Shown one piece after another: positions 24,577-32,601 of a stretch of 64,000 nucleotides of DNA. The first letter of the stretch is position 1. Every line of letters starts with the position of its first letter. The notes under the pieces were generated by a model. The model was given only the letters and a program-made list of their open reading frames with translations. It was not told where the DNA came from and searched no databases. The translations under genes and the position numbers were made by a program. Origin of the DNA: Pelotomaculum schinkii (lineage in GTDB: Bacteria > Bacillota > Desulfotomaculia > Desulfotomaculales > Pelotomaculaceae); contig NZ_QFGA01000003.1 of the NCBI RefSeq assembly GCF_004369205.1, positions 186,001-250,000 of the forward strand, given 5' to 3'.

Positions 24577-24831
24577 ATGTACACTGTCAAAATTTCTTCC
24601 AGGGGTCAAATAGTGATACCGGCAGAGGCGAGAAACAACCTCAATCTTAAAGAAGGTGATATACTCTCCTGTTATGTAGAAGAAGGAAAGATCATTATAA
24701 AAACCAAATCAGCTAAAATTAAAAAAGGGATCGTTGATGAGACATTTGGCCTATTATCAGATTTGGATTACGACATGAAAGACTATGTTGAACAACTTCG
24801 TAAAGATAGCGGAAGAAGGCTGGATGTCTAA
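24577..24831 (+). CDS. AbrB/MazE-type antitoxin
   Basis: 84 residues. The N-terminal half (VKISSRGQIVIPAEARNNLNLKEGD) is a SpoVT/AbrB swapped-hairpin DNA-binding domain. The C-terminal half is charged and would wrap around the toxin. SD aagaaggtg precedes ATG. The stop codon shares its last base with the toxin ATG (taatg), typical of antitoxin-toxin coupling. It is probably autoregulated from the promoter at 24515. Confidence 0.92.
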   Translation: MYTVKISSRGQIVIPAEARNNLNLKEGDILSCYVEEGKIIIKTKSAKIKKGIVDETFGLLSDLDYDMKDYVEQLRKDSGRRLDV

Positions 24832-25232
24832 TGAAAGTAGTCTTCGATACTAATATAATCATTGATCATTTAAAGGGCTTACCTGAAGCAAGGGAACAAT
24901 TACGGAATGTCGAAAACGGTGTGTTCGAAGGTTATGTTTCTGCAATTACGGTAATGGAATTATTATCTGCTCCCAGAATATCTGAACAACGTTATGAAGC
25001 AATTAGAAATTTGCTCGAAGCCTTCGAACATATACCTGTAGATAAGAAAGTTGCAACTATCGCAGGTAAGTTGTTATCAACGTACCGTGCCTCACATGGC
25101 ATGGACCCCTTGGATGCCCTTATTGCTGCAACAGCTCTGGCTAACGAGGCAGTTTTATTTACTCTAAATAAAAAACATTTCAAGTTTATTGCGGGTTTAG
25201 TCAGTATGAATCCGTATTTAACTGAAACCTAA
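24831..25232 (+). CDS. VapC-type PIN-domain toxin
   Basis: 133 residues. PIN-domain acidic residues are visible: FDTNIIIDHL (Asp6), a conserved Glu in VMELLSAP, and the MDPLDALIAATAL segment with the third and fourth acids. It would be an Mg-dependent ribonuclease neutralised by the upstream AbrB-type protein. Length is normal and no damage is seen. It may stabilise the element. Confidence 0.92.
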   Translation: MKVVFDTNIIIDHLKGLPEAREQLRNVENGVFEGYVSAITVMELLSAPRISEQRYEAIRNLLEAFEHIPVDKKVATIAGKLLSTYRASHGMDPLDALIAATALANEAVLFTLNKKHFKFIAGLVSMNPYLTET

Positions 25233-25281
25233 AAACGGAATTGCGGAGTGCAAACTTGTAAAATCCATAGGAGGTCTTCCG

Positions 25282-26232
25282 ATGAAAAAAATTTTTGCGA
25301 TAGTCGTATTTCTGGCTCTTGCCGTTATCTTTACTCCTTGGTTGCATCCGGCTACAGCCGAGCAGGTGGATGTGTACGAGGACAACCATTTGGTTAAATC
25401 GGTGGTATTCAAGATCGGGGTGCCGGTGTATGTGGTGAACGGCCAGACCCCCGGCGTGAAGATGGATGTGTCTCCATTCATCCAGGATGACCGGACGTTT
25501 GTGCCGGTAAGATTCCTGGGCAACGCCCTGGGTGTGAGCGACGAAAATATTAATTGGAACGGTGAAGTGCGGCGCGTATTTGTTGCGGGGCCGAATAATA
25601 CCAGCCTGGTAATGACGTTAGGTGTTAAGGAGATTGTGGTCGACGGCCAGGCCCGGGCCATCGACGTGGCGCCGGTACTGACCAGCGACAGGACGTTCCT
25701 GCCGGCTAGGTATGTGGCCGAGGGCCTGGGTTATGAAGTAGCCTGGGACGAAACGACGCAGACGGTGGTGTGCTGGCCGGCCGGGCAGCCGAAGCCGGAC
25801 GTGAGCGCCGCGGTAGAATACCTGAGCCAAGTGCAAGAGCAGCCGCAGGCCAACCAATACATTCCTGCGGGCTGGGAACAGGTCAGTTACAGCGGCGTTA
25901 GCGCCTACATCCCGCCGGGTGCGGAGAACAGGTATAAAGGCGTGTACTTTATGGAAAAAGGCATCATGGTCCAGTTCGACGATGCGGATGCTTTGACTAT
26001 CAGCTACCCCTGCAAGCAGTATTCAGACGAAAAAACTGATCAGGTTGCCAAAGACCTTCTGCTGGCCAACATCGGCGGTCCCGATTTAGTGCAGCAAATC
26101 TGGGAGTACGGCGCACAAAAGACTACTCGGGGGTACTTGCTACCTTTTAAACTTTTCCCTGGCACGGAGAAGTTCAAGGAAATTCAGGTGGGAAATGATG
26201 ATGGTTGTATTGCTGTGACGGGCATTTATTAA
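25282..26232 (+). CDS. Secreted stalk-domain protein (copper amine oxidase N-terminal-like)
   Basis: 316 residues, ATG behind aggagg. It has a signal peptide ending near TAEQ, then two copies of the stalk-domain motif (DRTFVPVRFLGNALG at about residue 73 and DRTFLPARYVAEGLG at about 137). This is the copper-amine-oxidase-N-like module common in Peptococcaceae surface proteins. The C-terminal part (170-316) has no family I recognise. It is probably cell-surface located. A truncated duplicate of its signal peptide lies at 23794. Confidence 0.85.
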   Translation: MKKIFAIVVFLALAVIFTPWLHPATAEQVDVYEDNHLVKSVVFKIGVPVYVVNGQTPGVKMDVSPFIQDDRTFVPVRFLGNALGVSDENINWNGEVRRVFVAGPNNTSLVMTLGVKEIVVDGQARAIDVAPVLTSDRTFLPARYVAEGLGYEVAWDETTQTVVCWPAGQPKPDVSAAVEYLSQVQEQPQANQYIPAGWEQVSYSGVSAYIPPGAENRYKGVYFMEKGIMVQFDDADALTISYPCKQYSDEKTDQVAKDLLLANIGGPDLVQQIWEYGAQKTTRGYLLPFKLFPGTEKFKEIQVGNDDGCIAVTGIY

Positions 26233-26262
26233 ATCCGATTTGGAAAGGAGAAAACCTAAATA

Positions 26263-27702
26263 ATGAACACAAAGAAGATACTCGTGGGGGCGCTGGCTGG
26301 CGCTCTCCTGTTTTTTTTCGTGCATTTCGCGTTCGCCGCGGGCCTGGCCGACGTGCAGACGCCGCCGGCGGATGTCTTGAAAAAAGCCAACGATTTCGCT
26401 GCCCGCGTCAGCGGCTTACCATATGATTTCTTTATCGATACCAATGATAAAGGCGATTCCTTGCGCTACGGCGACCTGCTCCTGCCCCACGAGGGCACAG
26501 TCAATTACCTGGCCTGGGGGCCGTGGCACAGCGACCCGAACTGGGACGGCGAGGGCGCGACGAAGAAAGACCGGAACAATATCGAACGCGCGCGTTACAT
26601 CGGGTATGGCTATTACGGGGAGCAAGTTTCCAACGTCTTTTTCCCGCCGGACCGTTTCGGCGACTGGAAGCCCTTTAATAGCAACGGCATCGTAGAAAAG
26701 CCGTGGGACGATTCAGCAGTAAGGCAGGCCTTCCCGCAATTCTTCGGGCCAAGTCACCGTTTCGACGGCAAGACCGACCCCGACCTGATCAAGGCTATGC
26801 AGATCGGCCTGGATTATTGCGCCTGGGGCAACGAATTCACGCCTCCGGACCCGAGCTCCGACCTGTACCAGAACCCGCAGAAGTTCGTCCACATTTTTTT
26901 ACCCCCTTCGGAGCAAACTTTCGGCATGGGCGTGATGTTTCACCGCGACACGGACGGCTCCTTGTGGTACCGCTCGGTGCCTTTGACCGATCTTAACAGG
27001 ACTAAGTTCAACCCGGACGACGCCATCTCTCTTGATCCGCCGGAATGCACCGGCAACCCCGGCGACTCGGCGGCCTTCAGCTTGAAAGTGAACTGGCAGG
27101 AAATAAAATCTCTCCAGGAGATAGCGGCTGATTACGGTTTTGACTTCGGCTTTTTGATCCAGGTATCCCACCAGGTGAACGGCAGCCCTAACGCAGCCGC
27201 CTTTACTATGGACGGCATGCAATCGCAGGACGCCGGGAACGGCTGGGCGCAGATAGACTACACCGACCTCAGCGACGCTTCCAAAACGAGCAGTGTCTCG
27301 GTGCACGTCCAGGACGTTCCCAGCGAAGTAGTGGCTCAGATAGTGCCATACGTGAAAGACAAGGAATCCGGCTACGTCCTTTTATGGACTGACTACTACC
27401 TGTACAAACAAGCCAAGGCGAAGGTGGCGCCGAACAACATACCCAAGCCGCCCGAGCAGCAGATAACCACCGGCAGCGGCCTGCACTTCCAGGCTATCAG
27501 CCAGCGGAACGCCGTGACCGGCCAAGAAATCGACCCGCCCAGAGAGCCTGACACAGCAAAGTGGACGGACACCGTAACAGCCACATTAACGCCGCTAAGA
27601 GTGCAGAGCGTTGTGAATGTGGATGAAAGCGTCGATTACGGGACAACTGTAGCGCCACCACTCCCGCCGGGAGGAGGCTGCGAACCGGCCTATACCACCT
27701 AG
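26263..27702 (+). CDS. Large exported protein, first reading-frame segment
   Basis: 479 residues. ATG behind gaaaggag; the signal peptide ends near HFAFA-A. The mature part is acidic and aromatic-rich with no recognised domain. The frame stops at 27700 in a Pro/Gly-rich stretch (PPLPPGGGCEP). The +1 frame continues with similar composition (PIPPSWRLNSATLTYP) into the ORF that ends at 28171. The natural gene is therefore probably 26263-28171, broken or shifted between about 27653 and 27699. It may be a pilus-associated surface protein, given its position upstream of pseudopilin genes. Confidence 0.75.
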   Translation: MNTKKILVGALAGALLFFFVHFAFAAGLADVQTPPADVLKKANDFAARVSGLPYDFFIDTNDKGDSLRYGDLLLPHEGTVNYLAWGPWHSDPNWDGEGATKKDRNNIERARYIGYGYYGEQVSNVFFPPDRFGDWKPFNSNGIVEKPWDDSAVRQAFPQFFGPSHRFDGKTDPDLIKAMQIGLDYCAWGNEFTPPDPSSDLYQNPQKFVHIFLPPSEQTFGMGVMFHRDTDGSLWYRSVPLTDLNRTKFNPDDAISLDPPECTGNPGDSAAFSLKVNWQEIKSLQEIAADYGFDFGFLIQVSHQVNGSPNAAAFTMDGMQSQDAGNGWAQIDYTDLSDASKTSSVSVHVQDVPSEVVAQIVPYVKDKESGYVLLWTDYYLYKQAKAKVAPNNIPKPPEQQITTGSGLHFQAISQRNAVTGQEIDPPREPDTAKWTDTVTATLTPLRVQSVVNVDESVDYGTTVAPPLPPGGGCEPAYTT

Positions 27703-27853
27703 TTGGAGACTGAACAGCGCAACGTTAACCTATCCGAAACAGAATCCGCATTATACTTTCGGAGATCCGCGCCCGCCGATCGGAGTTGAACCTAATGACT
27801 CCGGCCAGCCGATCCCGCTCTCGTCGTCGCAGGAAGGGTTCGAGACAACAAGC

Positions 27854-28171
27854 ATGGCACCTGTATCCGACGGGCATGCGTTAACTTGCCAATTCAAAGA
27901 GATGTGGGCTCAAAACGGTACGTACCTGCATGATATTTTGAACCCGTCGCTTGATTCGTGGATACAGACGCCGCAAACTTATAAGTTGACTGCTTCAAAT
28001 ATTCAGGTGAAGGTGAATTACACTGTGCATACGTTCCATATGGTTTGTGATCCGGATGGTGGTTGCGAATGTGTGGAGAATACCACTCCCGGTTCATATG
28101 CCTATACGTTGGACCCGATTTCCGGGAACTTGCTGGTCAACGGTACTGGCGTGGCTTCGATAGGCATGTAA
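27854..28171 (+). CDS. C-terminal segment of the frameshifted exported protein
   Basis: From ATG 27854 the frame encodes 105 residues, but the same frame is open back to 27653 and reads sensibly from about 27686. A Pro-rich segment continues the character of the upstream ORF. It has a conserved-looking cysteine cluster (CDPDGGCECVE). There is no SD at 27854. It is most simply the second half of the 26263 gene after a +1 shift; independent translation is less likely. Confidence 0.6.
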   Translation: MAPVSDGHALTCQFKEMWAQNGTYLHDILNPSLDSWIQTPQTYKLTASNIQVKVNYTVHTFHMVCDPDGGCECVENTTPGSYAYTLDPISGNLLVNGTGVASIGM

Positions 28172-28180
28172 CGAAAAATG

Positions 28181-28211
28181 AAGGCCCTGGCGAAATCAGC
28201 CGGGGCCTTTT
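28181..28211 (+). terminator. Intrinsic terminator after exported-protein gene
   Basis: aaggccctgg and ccggggcctt pair around a short loop and run into tttt, just after the stop codon at 28171. Confidence 0.75.
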
Positions 28212-28299
28212 CGAAAGGGGGAAAAGAAAAATTCGCCGATATAATGGCGAATTAGTGGATTTTTTATGTGGCAAGAATATTTCACAAGGGGGGTATTTT

Positions 28300-28827
28300 A
28301 TTTTAAAGCATTTATCCAACGAAAAAGGGTTCATTTCGATTTTTGCGCTGGGATTATTTTTAACCGGCGTAATGGTGATGCTGTTCATCGTATCCATCGT
28401 AAGCGCGGGGGTTATGAAAAACGCCTATAAATATCATCATGACATACGTGCAGCGATGGACTTCGCAGTGTTTGCTGATAATATGAACGGCGCAACGACC
28501 GGCACTGTTCAGTTAGACCCGCAGAACGCCGGGCAATATTTTATCTCCGCTTATTCTTTAATAACGGGGACAACTTACGGCAGCGGCCAGTTCATAGGCG
28601 GTAGTTTTTCAGCCCCGGTTGTGCTGGAAGGGCTTACTCCCATTAACCCGGGCGATCCATTACCGAATAAATTTGGGGGCCTGAACGGCATTGCTGTTCA
28701 ACCGGGCTATTTTGTAACCATGAATGTGCCGGTTTTCAGAGGTAGCGTTATGGGGATAGAGATACCACCGTTTTATGTTAAGATGCAGCATTTTGCCAAT
28801 GTTGGTTCTATGTCAATAAAACCTTAA
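28300..28827 (+). CDS. TadE/TadG-like pseudopilin, probable ATT start
   Basis: The N-terminus LKHLSNEKGFISIFALGLFL plus a following hydrophobic run has the short basic leader and long hydrophobic helix of TadE/TadG-type proteins. The rest (about 130 residues) is an extracytoplasmic beta-rich region. No ATG, GTG or TTG lies between the strong SD (aagggggg at 28286-28293) and the hydrophobic helix. The ATT at 28300, six bases downstream of the SD, is the best start. A longer frame to 28063 overlaps the previous gene and a terminator and is rejected. Confidence 0.7.
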   Translation: MLKHLSNEKGFISIFALGLFLTGVMVMLFIVSIVSAGVMKNAYKYHHDIRAAMDFAVFADNMNGATTGTVQLDPQNAGQYFISAYSLITGTTYGSGQFIGGSFSAPVVLEGLTPINPGDPLPNKFGGLNGIAVQPGYFVTMNVPVFRGSVMGIEIPPFYVKMQHFANVGSMSIKP

Positions 28828-28828
28828 C

Positions 28829-28853
28829 AAAAGCCCGAACTCCGGGCTTTTTC
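28829..28853 (+). terminator. Intrinsic terminator after TadG-like gene
   Basis: aaagcccg and cgggcttt form the stem, with five T residues ending the run. It lies two bases after the stop codon. Confidence 0.85.
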
Positions 28854-28902
28854 TGTGGGCGCGCAACAAAATAAAATTTGACTAATAGGGGGGAAACCTG
28901 AT

Positions 28903-29073
28903 GTGGAGAATCTGAAAAACCAAGATGGCAATATCCGAAAATTAGCGTGGGATTTGGGTATGGTTTTTGTAATAATTATCCTGTTTATATTTTTGGGTAT
29001 CGTGCTGGCGCCTTATACCTTGCCCTTTATTGGCAGGGTACTTAATTTCATTTTAGGTTCATTCAATATGTAG
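28903..29073 (+). CDS. 56-residue single-helix protein, possible Flp-type subunit
   Basis: GTG start ten bases after aggggggg. It encodes MENLKNQDGNIRKLAWDLGM, then a 25-residue hydrophobic helix and a short C-tail. The size and layout (short charged N-terminus, one hydrophobic helix) resemble Flp/Fap-type pilins or small TadE-like subunits, but the canonical G-x4-EY cleavage motif is not evident. It sits in the pseudopilin cluster. Confidence 0.6.
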   Translation: MENLKNQDGNIRKLAWDLGMVFVIIILFIFLGIVLAPYTLPFIGRVLNFILGSFNM

Positions 29074-29089
29074 GAAGGGAGGTAACAAT

Positions 29090-29311
29090 GTGCTGGGAAA
29101 TATCAAGGTTAAGTTAGCCAGTCAAGTTGACCGCTTAGTGGACAGAATTCACAACGAAGAAGGAAATCTGCAAACATTTGCAACGATTGTCGGGTTAACA
29201 TTTGTGTCTGTCATGTTGATATGGGGCGCATATCAAATACTGGAGTCATTCTTCCCGGATTTCCTAAATTCCATGCTTAACCAGATTAAAAGTAAGTTCA
29301 CGATTTCGTAG
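29090..29311 (+). CDS. 73-residue Flp-pilin-like protein
   Basis: GTG start behind ggaggtaaca. A charged N-terminus ends in HNEEG, then a hydrophobic helix (LQTFATIVGLTFVSVMLIWGAY) and an amphipathic C-terminal helix follow. The glycine before the hydrophobic run could be a prepilin peptidase cleavage site. Flp-type pilin identity is plausible from size, topology and its place between other pseudopilins and CpaB. Confidence 0.65.
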   Translation: MLGNIKVKLASQVDRLVDRIHNEEGNLQTFATIVGLTFVSVMLIWGAYQILESFFPDFLNSMLNQIKSKFTIS

Positions 29312-29330
29312 CAGTAGCCGTATTTATCTT

Positions 29331-29353
29331 GGGGCATGGTCTTTCCGTGCCCC
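29331..29353. repeat. Hairpin between small pilin genes
   Basis: ggggca and tgcccc pair around an 11-base loop. No T-tract follows, so it is more likely an mRNA-stabilising or pausing hairpin than a terminator. Confidence 0.5.
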
Positions 29354-29369
29354 ATTAAGGGGGAATAGT

Positions 29370-29810
29370 GTGCTTGACAAATTGGTCTCTTTTGTCGGCA
29401 TATTGATACTTTTCTTATTTTGTTTTTTTAGCTGCCTGGTCTTGTATGTAGGTATGGTCAAGTGGTTCCAGTTGCAGTCCGAAGCCAACCTTATAGCTGA
29501 CGGCATGGCCCAGTACGGTGGTTACACCAATATATTGAACGAACAATTGCGCGACTTTTGCACTCAGAGCAATTTCAAACCGGGCGAATTAACCGTTACG
29601 GTCAACCCTTCCGGCGGGCCGGTTCCCTACGGCCAGCCTGTGTCCGTCAGAATTAGCTATCCTTTTAACCAAGCGGTTGATATCGGTCTTTTTTCGGGCG
29701 CGATAAACCTCCCTATGCAGGTGAAGGCTGGCGGTGTAAGCCATTACTTGGAGAACGTGATTACAGGGACGTCACCGGTGCAGGTTTATTACTGCGCTCC
29801 ATCGCCGTAA
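29370..29810 (+). CDS. TadE-like / DUF4320-like pseudopilin
   Basis: 146 residues, GTG start behind aaggggga. A very short N-terminus is followed by a hydrophobic helix (LVSFVGILILFLFCFFSCLVLYVGM) and an extracytoplasmic domain of about 110 residues. The pattern is that of TadE-like pseudopilins and the DUF4320 proteins found in Firmicute Tad clusters. It lies in an operon with the flanking pilus genes. Confidence 0.6.
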   Translation: MLDKLVSFVGILILFLFCFFSCLVLYVGMVKWFQLQSEANLIADGMAQYGGYTNILNEQLRDFCTQSNFKPGELTVTVNPSGGPVPYGQPVSVRISYPFNQAVDIGLFSGAINLPMQVKAGGVSHYLENVITGTSPVQVYYCAPSP

Positions 29811-29823
29811 GGGGGGTGCGCAT

Positions 29824-30381
29824 TTGGGCGCCAAAGGCAGGGATGCCGTGATGTGGCTGTTTATGGCAAACGCGGCGATTGCTTCGATAACTGGCAGTTG
29901 GATACTGTCGTGCGCCGAGCTTTTTCTGGGCGCGCTCTTTTTTTATTCCTTTCGGGAAGCCCGGCGGGCCATAAAGTATGAATATGTATGCCTGGTAACG
30001 GTAAACAGGGTCTGGGCAAAGCTGCTGGTCCGTAATAAAATTACCGGGCGCTGGGGCAGGACATACGAAGTCCATATCAAATACCGCCCCGGCGAGGATG
30101 TGAGTAAACAGCGAACCGGCGTGGAAAGAGATTTGCTGTTGATCAGCGAGACCCGGCCCGGGCTATACCTTTGGGAAACCGCCACGTCCGTGCCGGGAGC
30201 GGTCAAAAAACTGATTAGGGAAAAGGCGGTCGAGGGAAAGGCGTTCTGGGAAAAAGGATGTTTTTTTCCGAGACCTCCTTTCGTCTATGATGTAAAGTTC
30301 AGGAAACCATTGCGGCACGGGGCATTTATTGTCGAAGGAGTTGAAAGGGATTGGAAAGAAAAAAGTTGTTCGCCATATTGA
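29824..30381 (+). CDS. Membrane protein of the pseudopilin cluster, unknown
   Basis: 185 residues, TTG start behind aagggggg. Two N-terminal hydrophobic segments (residues 8-45) are followed by a basic cytoplasmic-looking domain. No family is recognised. Its 3' end overlaps the CpaB-like gene by about 30 bases, so the two are translationally linked; a role in pilus assembly is inferred from context only. Confidence 0.6.
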   Translation: MGAKGRDAVMWLFMANAAIASITGSWILSCAELFLGALFFYSFREARRAIKYEYVCLVTVNRVWAKLLVRNKITGRWGRTYEVHIKYRPGEDVSKQRTGVERDLLLISETRPGLYLWETATSVPGAVKKLIREKAVEGKAFWEKGCFFPRPPFVYDVKFRKPLRHGAFIVEGVERDWKEKSCSPY

Positions 30382-30983
30382 TTTCTCTCGTTATAGCATT
30401 AATAGTTACCCTGGTCATCGTCCGCGCAAGTAACGCCAAATACGTCCAGGCGTCGAAAACCGTTACCGCTTATAGGGCGGTCGGGTTGATTCCAGCCCGG
30501 ACGCCGGTGCAGCAAAACCAGGTGGAAGAAGTTCAGGTACACCCTACTTCTCTGGACGGTTTGGCTAAGGATGTGGTGGGTAAATCGCTGCTGACCAAAG
30601 TCATGCCGGGTAATTTAATCTACCAGAACGAGATTTCTCAAACGCCGGAAAGCCTCAAACCGGGATGGGTTAGCGTGACCGTTCCGGTGACGCTGGCCTC
30701 TTCCGGTGATGCTACCGCCGGGGACATGGTGGACGTTTATACAGCCGGCGGGAACAATAACCAACCGGCAAATAGGTTGGTGGGCGATGTGGAAGTCCTG
30801 GGCGTACTTGATTCCGGTGGAAATTACGTTACAGTGGGCAGCGACAGTGGGGTCGCGGACGTGATCAAGAACGGCGCGAATAAGGTGCCTGCGGCGGCGA
30901 CACTGATGGTGCCGGCAGAAAAGGCGCAGGAAATTGTCACGAACGCAAAGCAGCCAGGGGTGCACCTGGTGAGGGTTAAGTAG
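30351..30983 (+). CDS. cpaB: CpaB/RcpC-like Flp pilus assembly protein (SAF domain)
   Basis: 210 residues, TTG start. It has an N-terminal membrane anchor (LFAILISLVIALIVTLVIV), then an SAF-type domain (about residues 40-100) with AVGLIPARTPVQQNQVE, and a CpaB-type beta region (VSVTVPVTLASSGDATAGDMVDVY). CpaB proteins are extracytoplasmic assembly factors of Tad/Flp pili. It is normally found near TadZ and TadA; here it stands just before the prepilin peptidase and is 8 kb away from TadA-C. Confidence 0.85.
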   Translation: MERKKLFAILISLVIALIVTLVIVRASNAKYVQASKTVTAYRAVGLIPARTPVQQNQVEEVQVHPTSLDGLAKDVVGKSLLTKVMPGNLIYQNEISQTPESLKPGWVSVTVPVTLASSGDATAGDMVDVYTAGGNNNQPANRLVGDVEVLGVLDSGGNYVTVGSDSGVADVIKNGANKVPAAATLMVPAEKAQEIVTNAKQPGVHLVRVK

Positions 30984-31008
30984 GCCGGGTTTTGACGCCC
31001 GGCTTTTC
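30984..31008 (+). terminator. Intrinsic terminator after cpaB
   Basis: gccggg and cccggc pair around ttttgacg and end in tttt, directly after the stop codon. It separates the pseudopilin operon from the prepilin peptidase. Confidence 0.75.
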
Positions 31009-31030
31009 TCATTTTTGTGAGGTGGTTTTT

Positions 31031-31771
31031 CTGGTCATTATCTTCATACTACTGGGCTTGGTTATTGGCAGTTTTTTAAATGTGGCCATCTACCGAATAC
31101 CGCGCAAAGAATCGATTGTTTTTCCCGGTTCACACTGTCCGGCATGCGGGCACCGGCTTGCTCCGGAAGAACTTGTACCGGTGCTTAGCTATATATGGCT
31201 GAGGGGCCGGTGCCGGCAATGCGGGACGAAAATAAGCCCGCGGTACCCGCTGGTGGAGCTATTGACAGGAGCGATTTTTGCCGGGCTGTTCTTTCGCTTC
31301 GGGCTGAGCTTTGATTTGCTGAAATACCTGCTCCTGGCATGTGTGTTGGTTATAGTCACTTTTACCGATTTGGAGCACATGGTCATCCCGGACAGAGTGA
31401 TAGTTTTTACGGTTATATCGGGCATTGTCCTGGATATAGCAACAAATGCCGGTTTTCTGCCTGTAGTCTTAGGCGCGTTTATCCCGGCGGCGCTCATATA
31501 CTTGCTGGCCGTAATTACGAAGGGGGGCGTGGGTGGCGGGGATATTAAGCTGACCTTCGCTGCCGGACTGTACCTGGGTTGGCCGGGGAATGCCCTGGCC
31601 GTTGCAGCAGCGTTTTTGCTCGGCGGCATAGCCGGAACCGCGCTGCTTGTAGCCCGAAGAAAAAGCAGGAAAGACGCCATGGTTTTCGGGCCGTATTTGG
31701 CCACGGGGATGATGGCGGCGGCGATTTGGGGGCAGCAGGCAATTGACTGGTATTTAAGATTTTTCATTTAG
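31031..31771 (+). CDS. pilD: Prepilin peptidase / N-methyltransferase
   Basis: About 246 residues of a full-length PilD. It has an N-terminal helix with GLVIGSFLNVAIYRIP, a four-cysteine zinc domain (CPACGH and CRQCG), ISPRYPLVELLTG, and the two catalytic aspartates in FTDLEHMVIPD and GGGDIKL. It cleaves and methylates prepilins in the membrane and probably serves both the type IV pilins and the Flp-like subunits of this element. The start is CTG 31031 behind gaggtgg, or GTG 31022, which overlaps that SD. Confidence 0.95.
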   Translation: MVIIFILLGLVIGSFLNVAIYRIPRKESIVFPGSHCPACGHRLAPEELVPVLSYIWLRGRCRQCGTKISPRYPLVELLTGAIFAGLFFRFGLSFDLLKYLLLACVLVIVTFTDLEHMVIPDRVIVFTVISGIVLDIATNAGFLPVVLGAFIPAALIYLLAVITKGGVGGGDIKLTFAAGLYLGWPGNALAVAAAFLLGGIAGTALLVARRKSRKDAMVFGPYLATGMMAAAIWGQQAIDWYLRFFI

Positions 31772-31786
31772 GGGTGTGATGCCGAC

Positions 31787-32545
31787 TTGAAGAAAGTCCT
31801 CTTGGCCGTGGAACAAAACCTTGCGGAAGAAATCCTGGCAAACATCTTAACAATCGAACCCTATAACGACAGCAGGGAATGGAAATTTGACACCTGTCCG
31901 GACGCAGGGCAACTAATCAAAGAATCTGTGCCGGATGTGCTCGTTCTCTCCAGAAACCTGCCTGGCATGGACTCGTTCAAACTCCTGGAAAAAGTAAAAA
32001 AGAGGTTCGACAAAGCACATATCGTCCTGCTTGTTTGGAGCATTAACGAACGCTCCCGGGCGTACATGAAAAAAGCTGAGGGACTGGGCTTAAGAAACTT
32101 TGTGAAAGGCGGATTGCCCGGGGAACGCCCGTACATGTTTACGGTGGCACTGCAGAAGAATTGCGATGAAGTGACCGGGATGGGACCGGTGCAACTGGAA
32201 GAAAGGCAGGAAATGGACCAGCCGGAAGAAGCCAGGACTCCCATCCCAACTGGTGGGCGAAAGAAAACAGTAGCCGCGCTTGCCTACGGCGGAACGTGGC
32301 AATCGGAAAAAATCAGCATGTCCAATTGTAAGGGTATAGCTGAAATGAGAAAACGGGCTAAAACAGTGGATATGATTCTCATATCCTCCCGGGTGAAGGA
32401 CGCGGAGCGGTGCGTAAAATCCCTGCGTACAGCGGGAGTAATTGTCCCCGTTGTGGGAGTTGGGCCCTATAGGCTTGAATTAATCAACGCCGGCGCTACG
32501 GGGTGCGTGGAGGAAGTGGACGACGCGCTTAAATTCTTAGTGTAG
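31787..32545 (+). CDS. Tandem pseudo-receiver protein
   Basis: 252 residues with two receiver-like halves. The first (1-115) has a CheY-like pattern, PDVLVLSRNLPGMDSF, where the phospho-accepting Asp is Ser. The second (about 165-252) shows the VDMILISSR and PVVGVGPYRLELINAGATGCVEEVDDALKFL pattern, also lacking a clear Asp. It is probably a phosphorylation-independent adaptor like the N-terminal domains of CpaE/TadZ. It immediately precedes the second TadZ triplet. Confidence 0.75.
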   Translation: MKKVLLAVEQNLAEEILANILTIEPYNDSREWKFDTCPDAGQLIKESVPDVLVLSRNLPGMDSFKLLEKVKKRFDKAHIVLLVWSINERSRAYMKKAEGLGLRNFVKGGLPGERPYMFTVALQKNCDEVTGMGPVQLEERQEMDQPEEARTPIPTGGRKKTVAALAYGGTWQSEKISMSNCKGIAEMRKRAKTVDMILISSRVKDAERCVKSLRTAGVIVPVVGVGPYRLELINAGATGCVEEVDDALKFLV

Positions 32546-32601
32546 GGAGAACGCTCCCATAAATAGGCCTTTTTGTGAAATAAAACGAAAGGAGATCCGC
32601 T

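Noticed and set aside
28063-28299. N-terminal extension of the TadG-like gene back to 28063
   Set aside because: It runs through the previous gene and a terminator hairpin, while the strong SD lies just before 28300.
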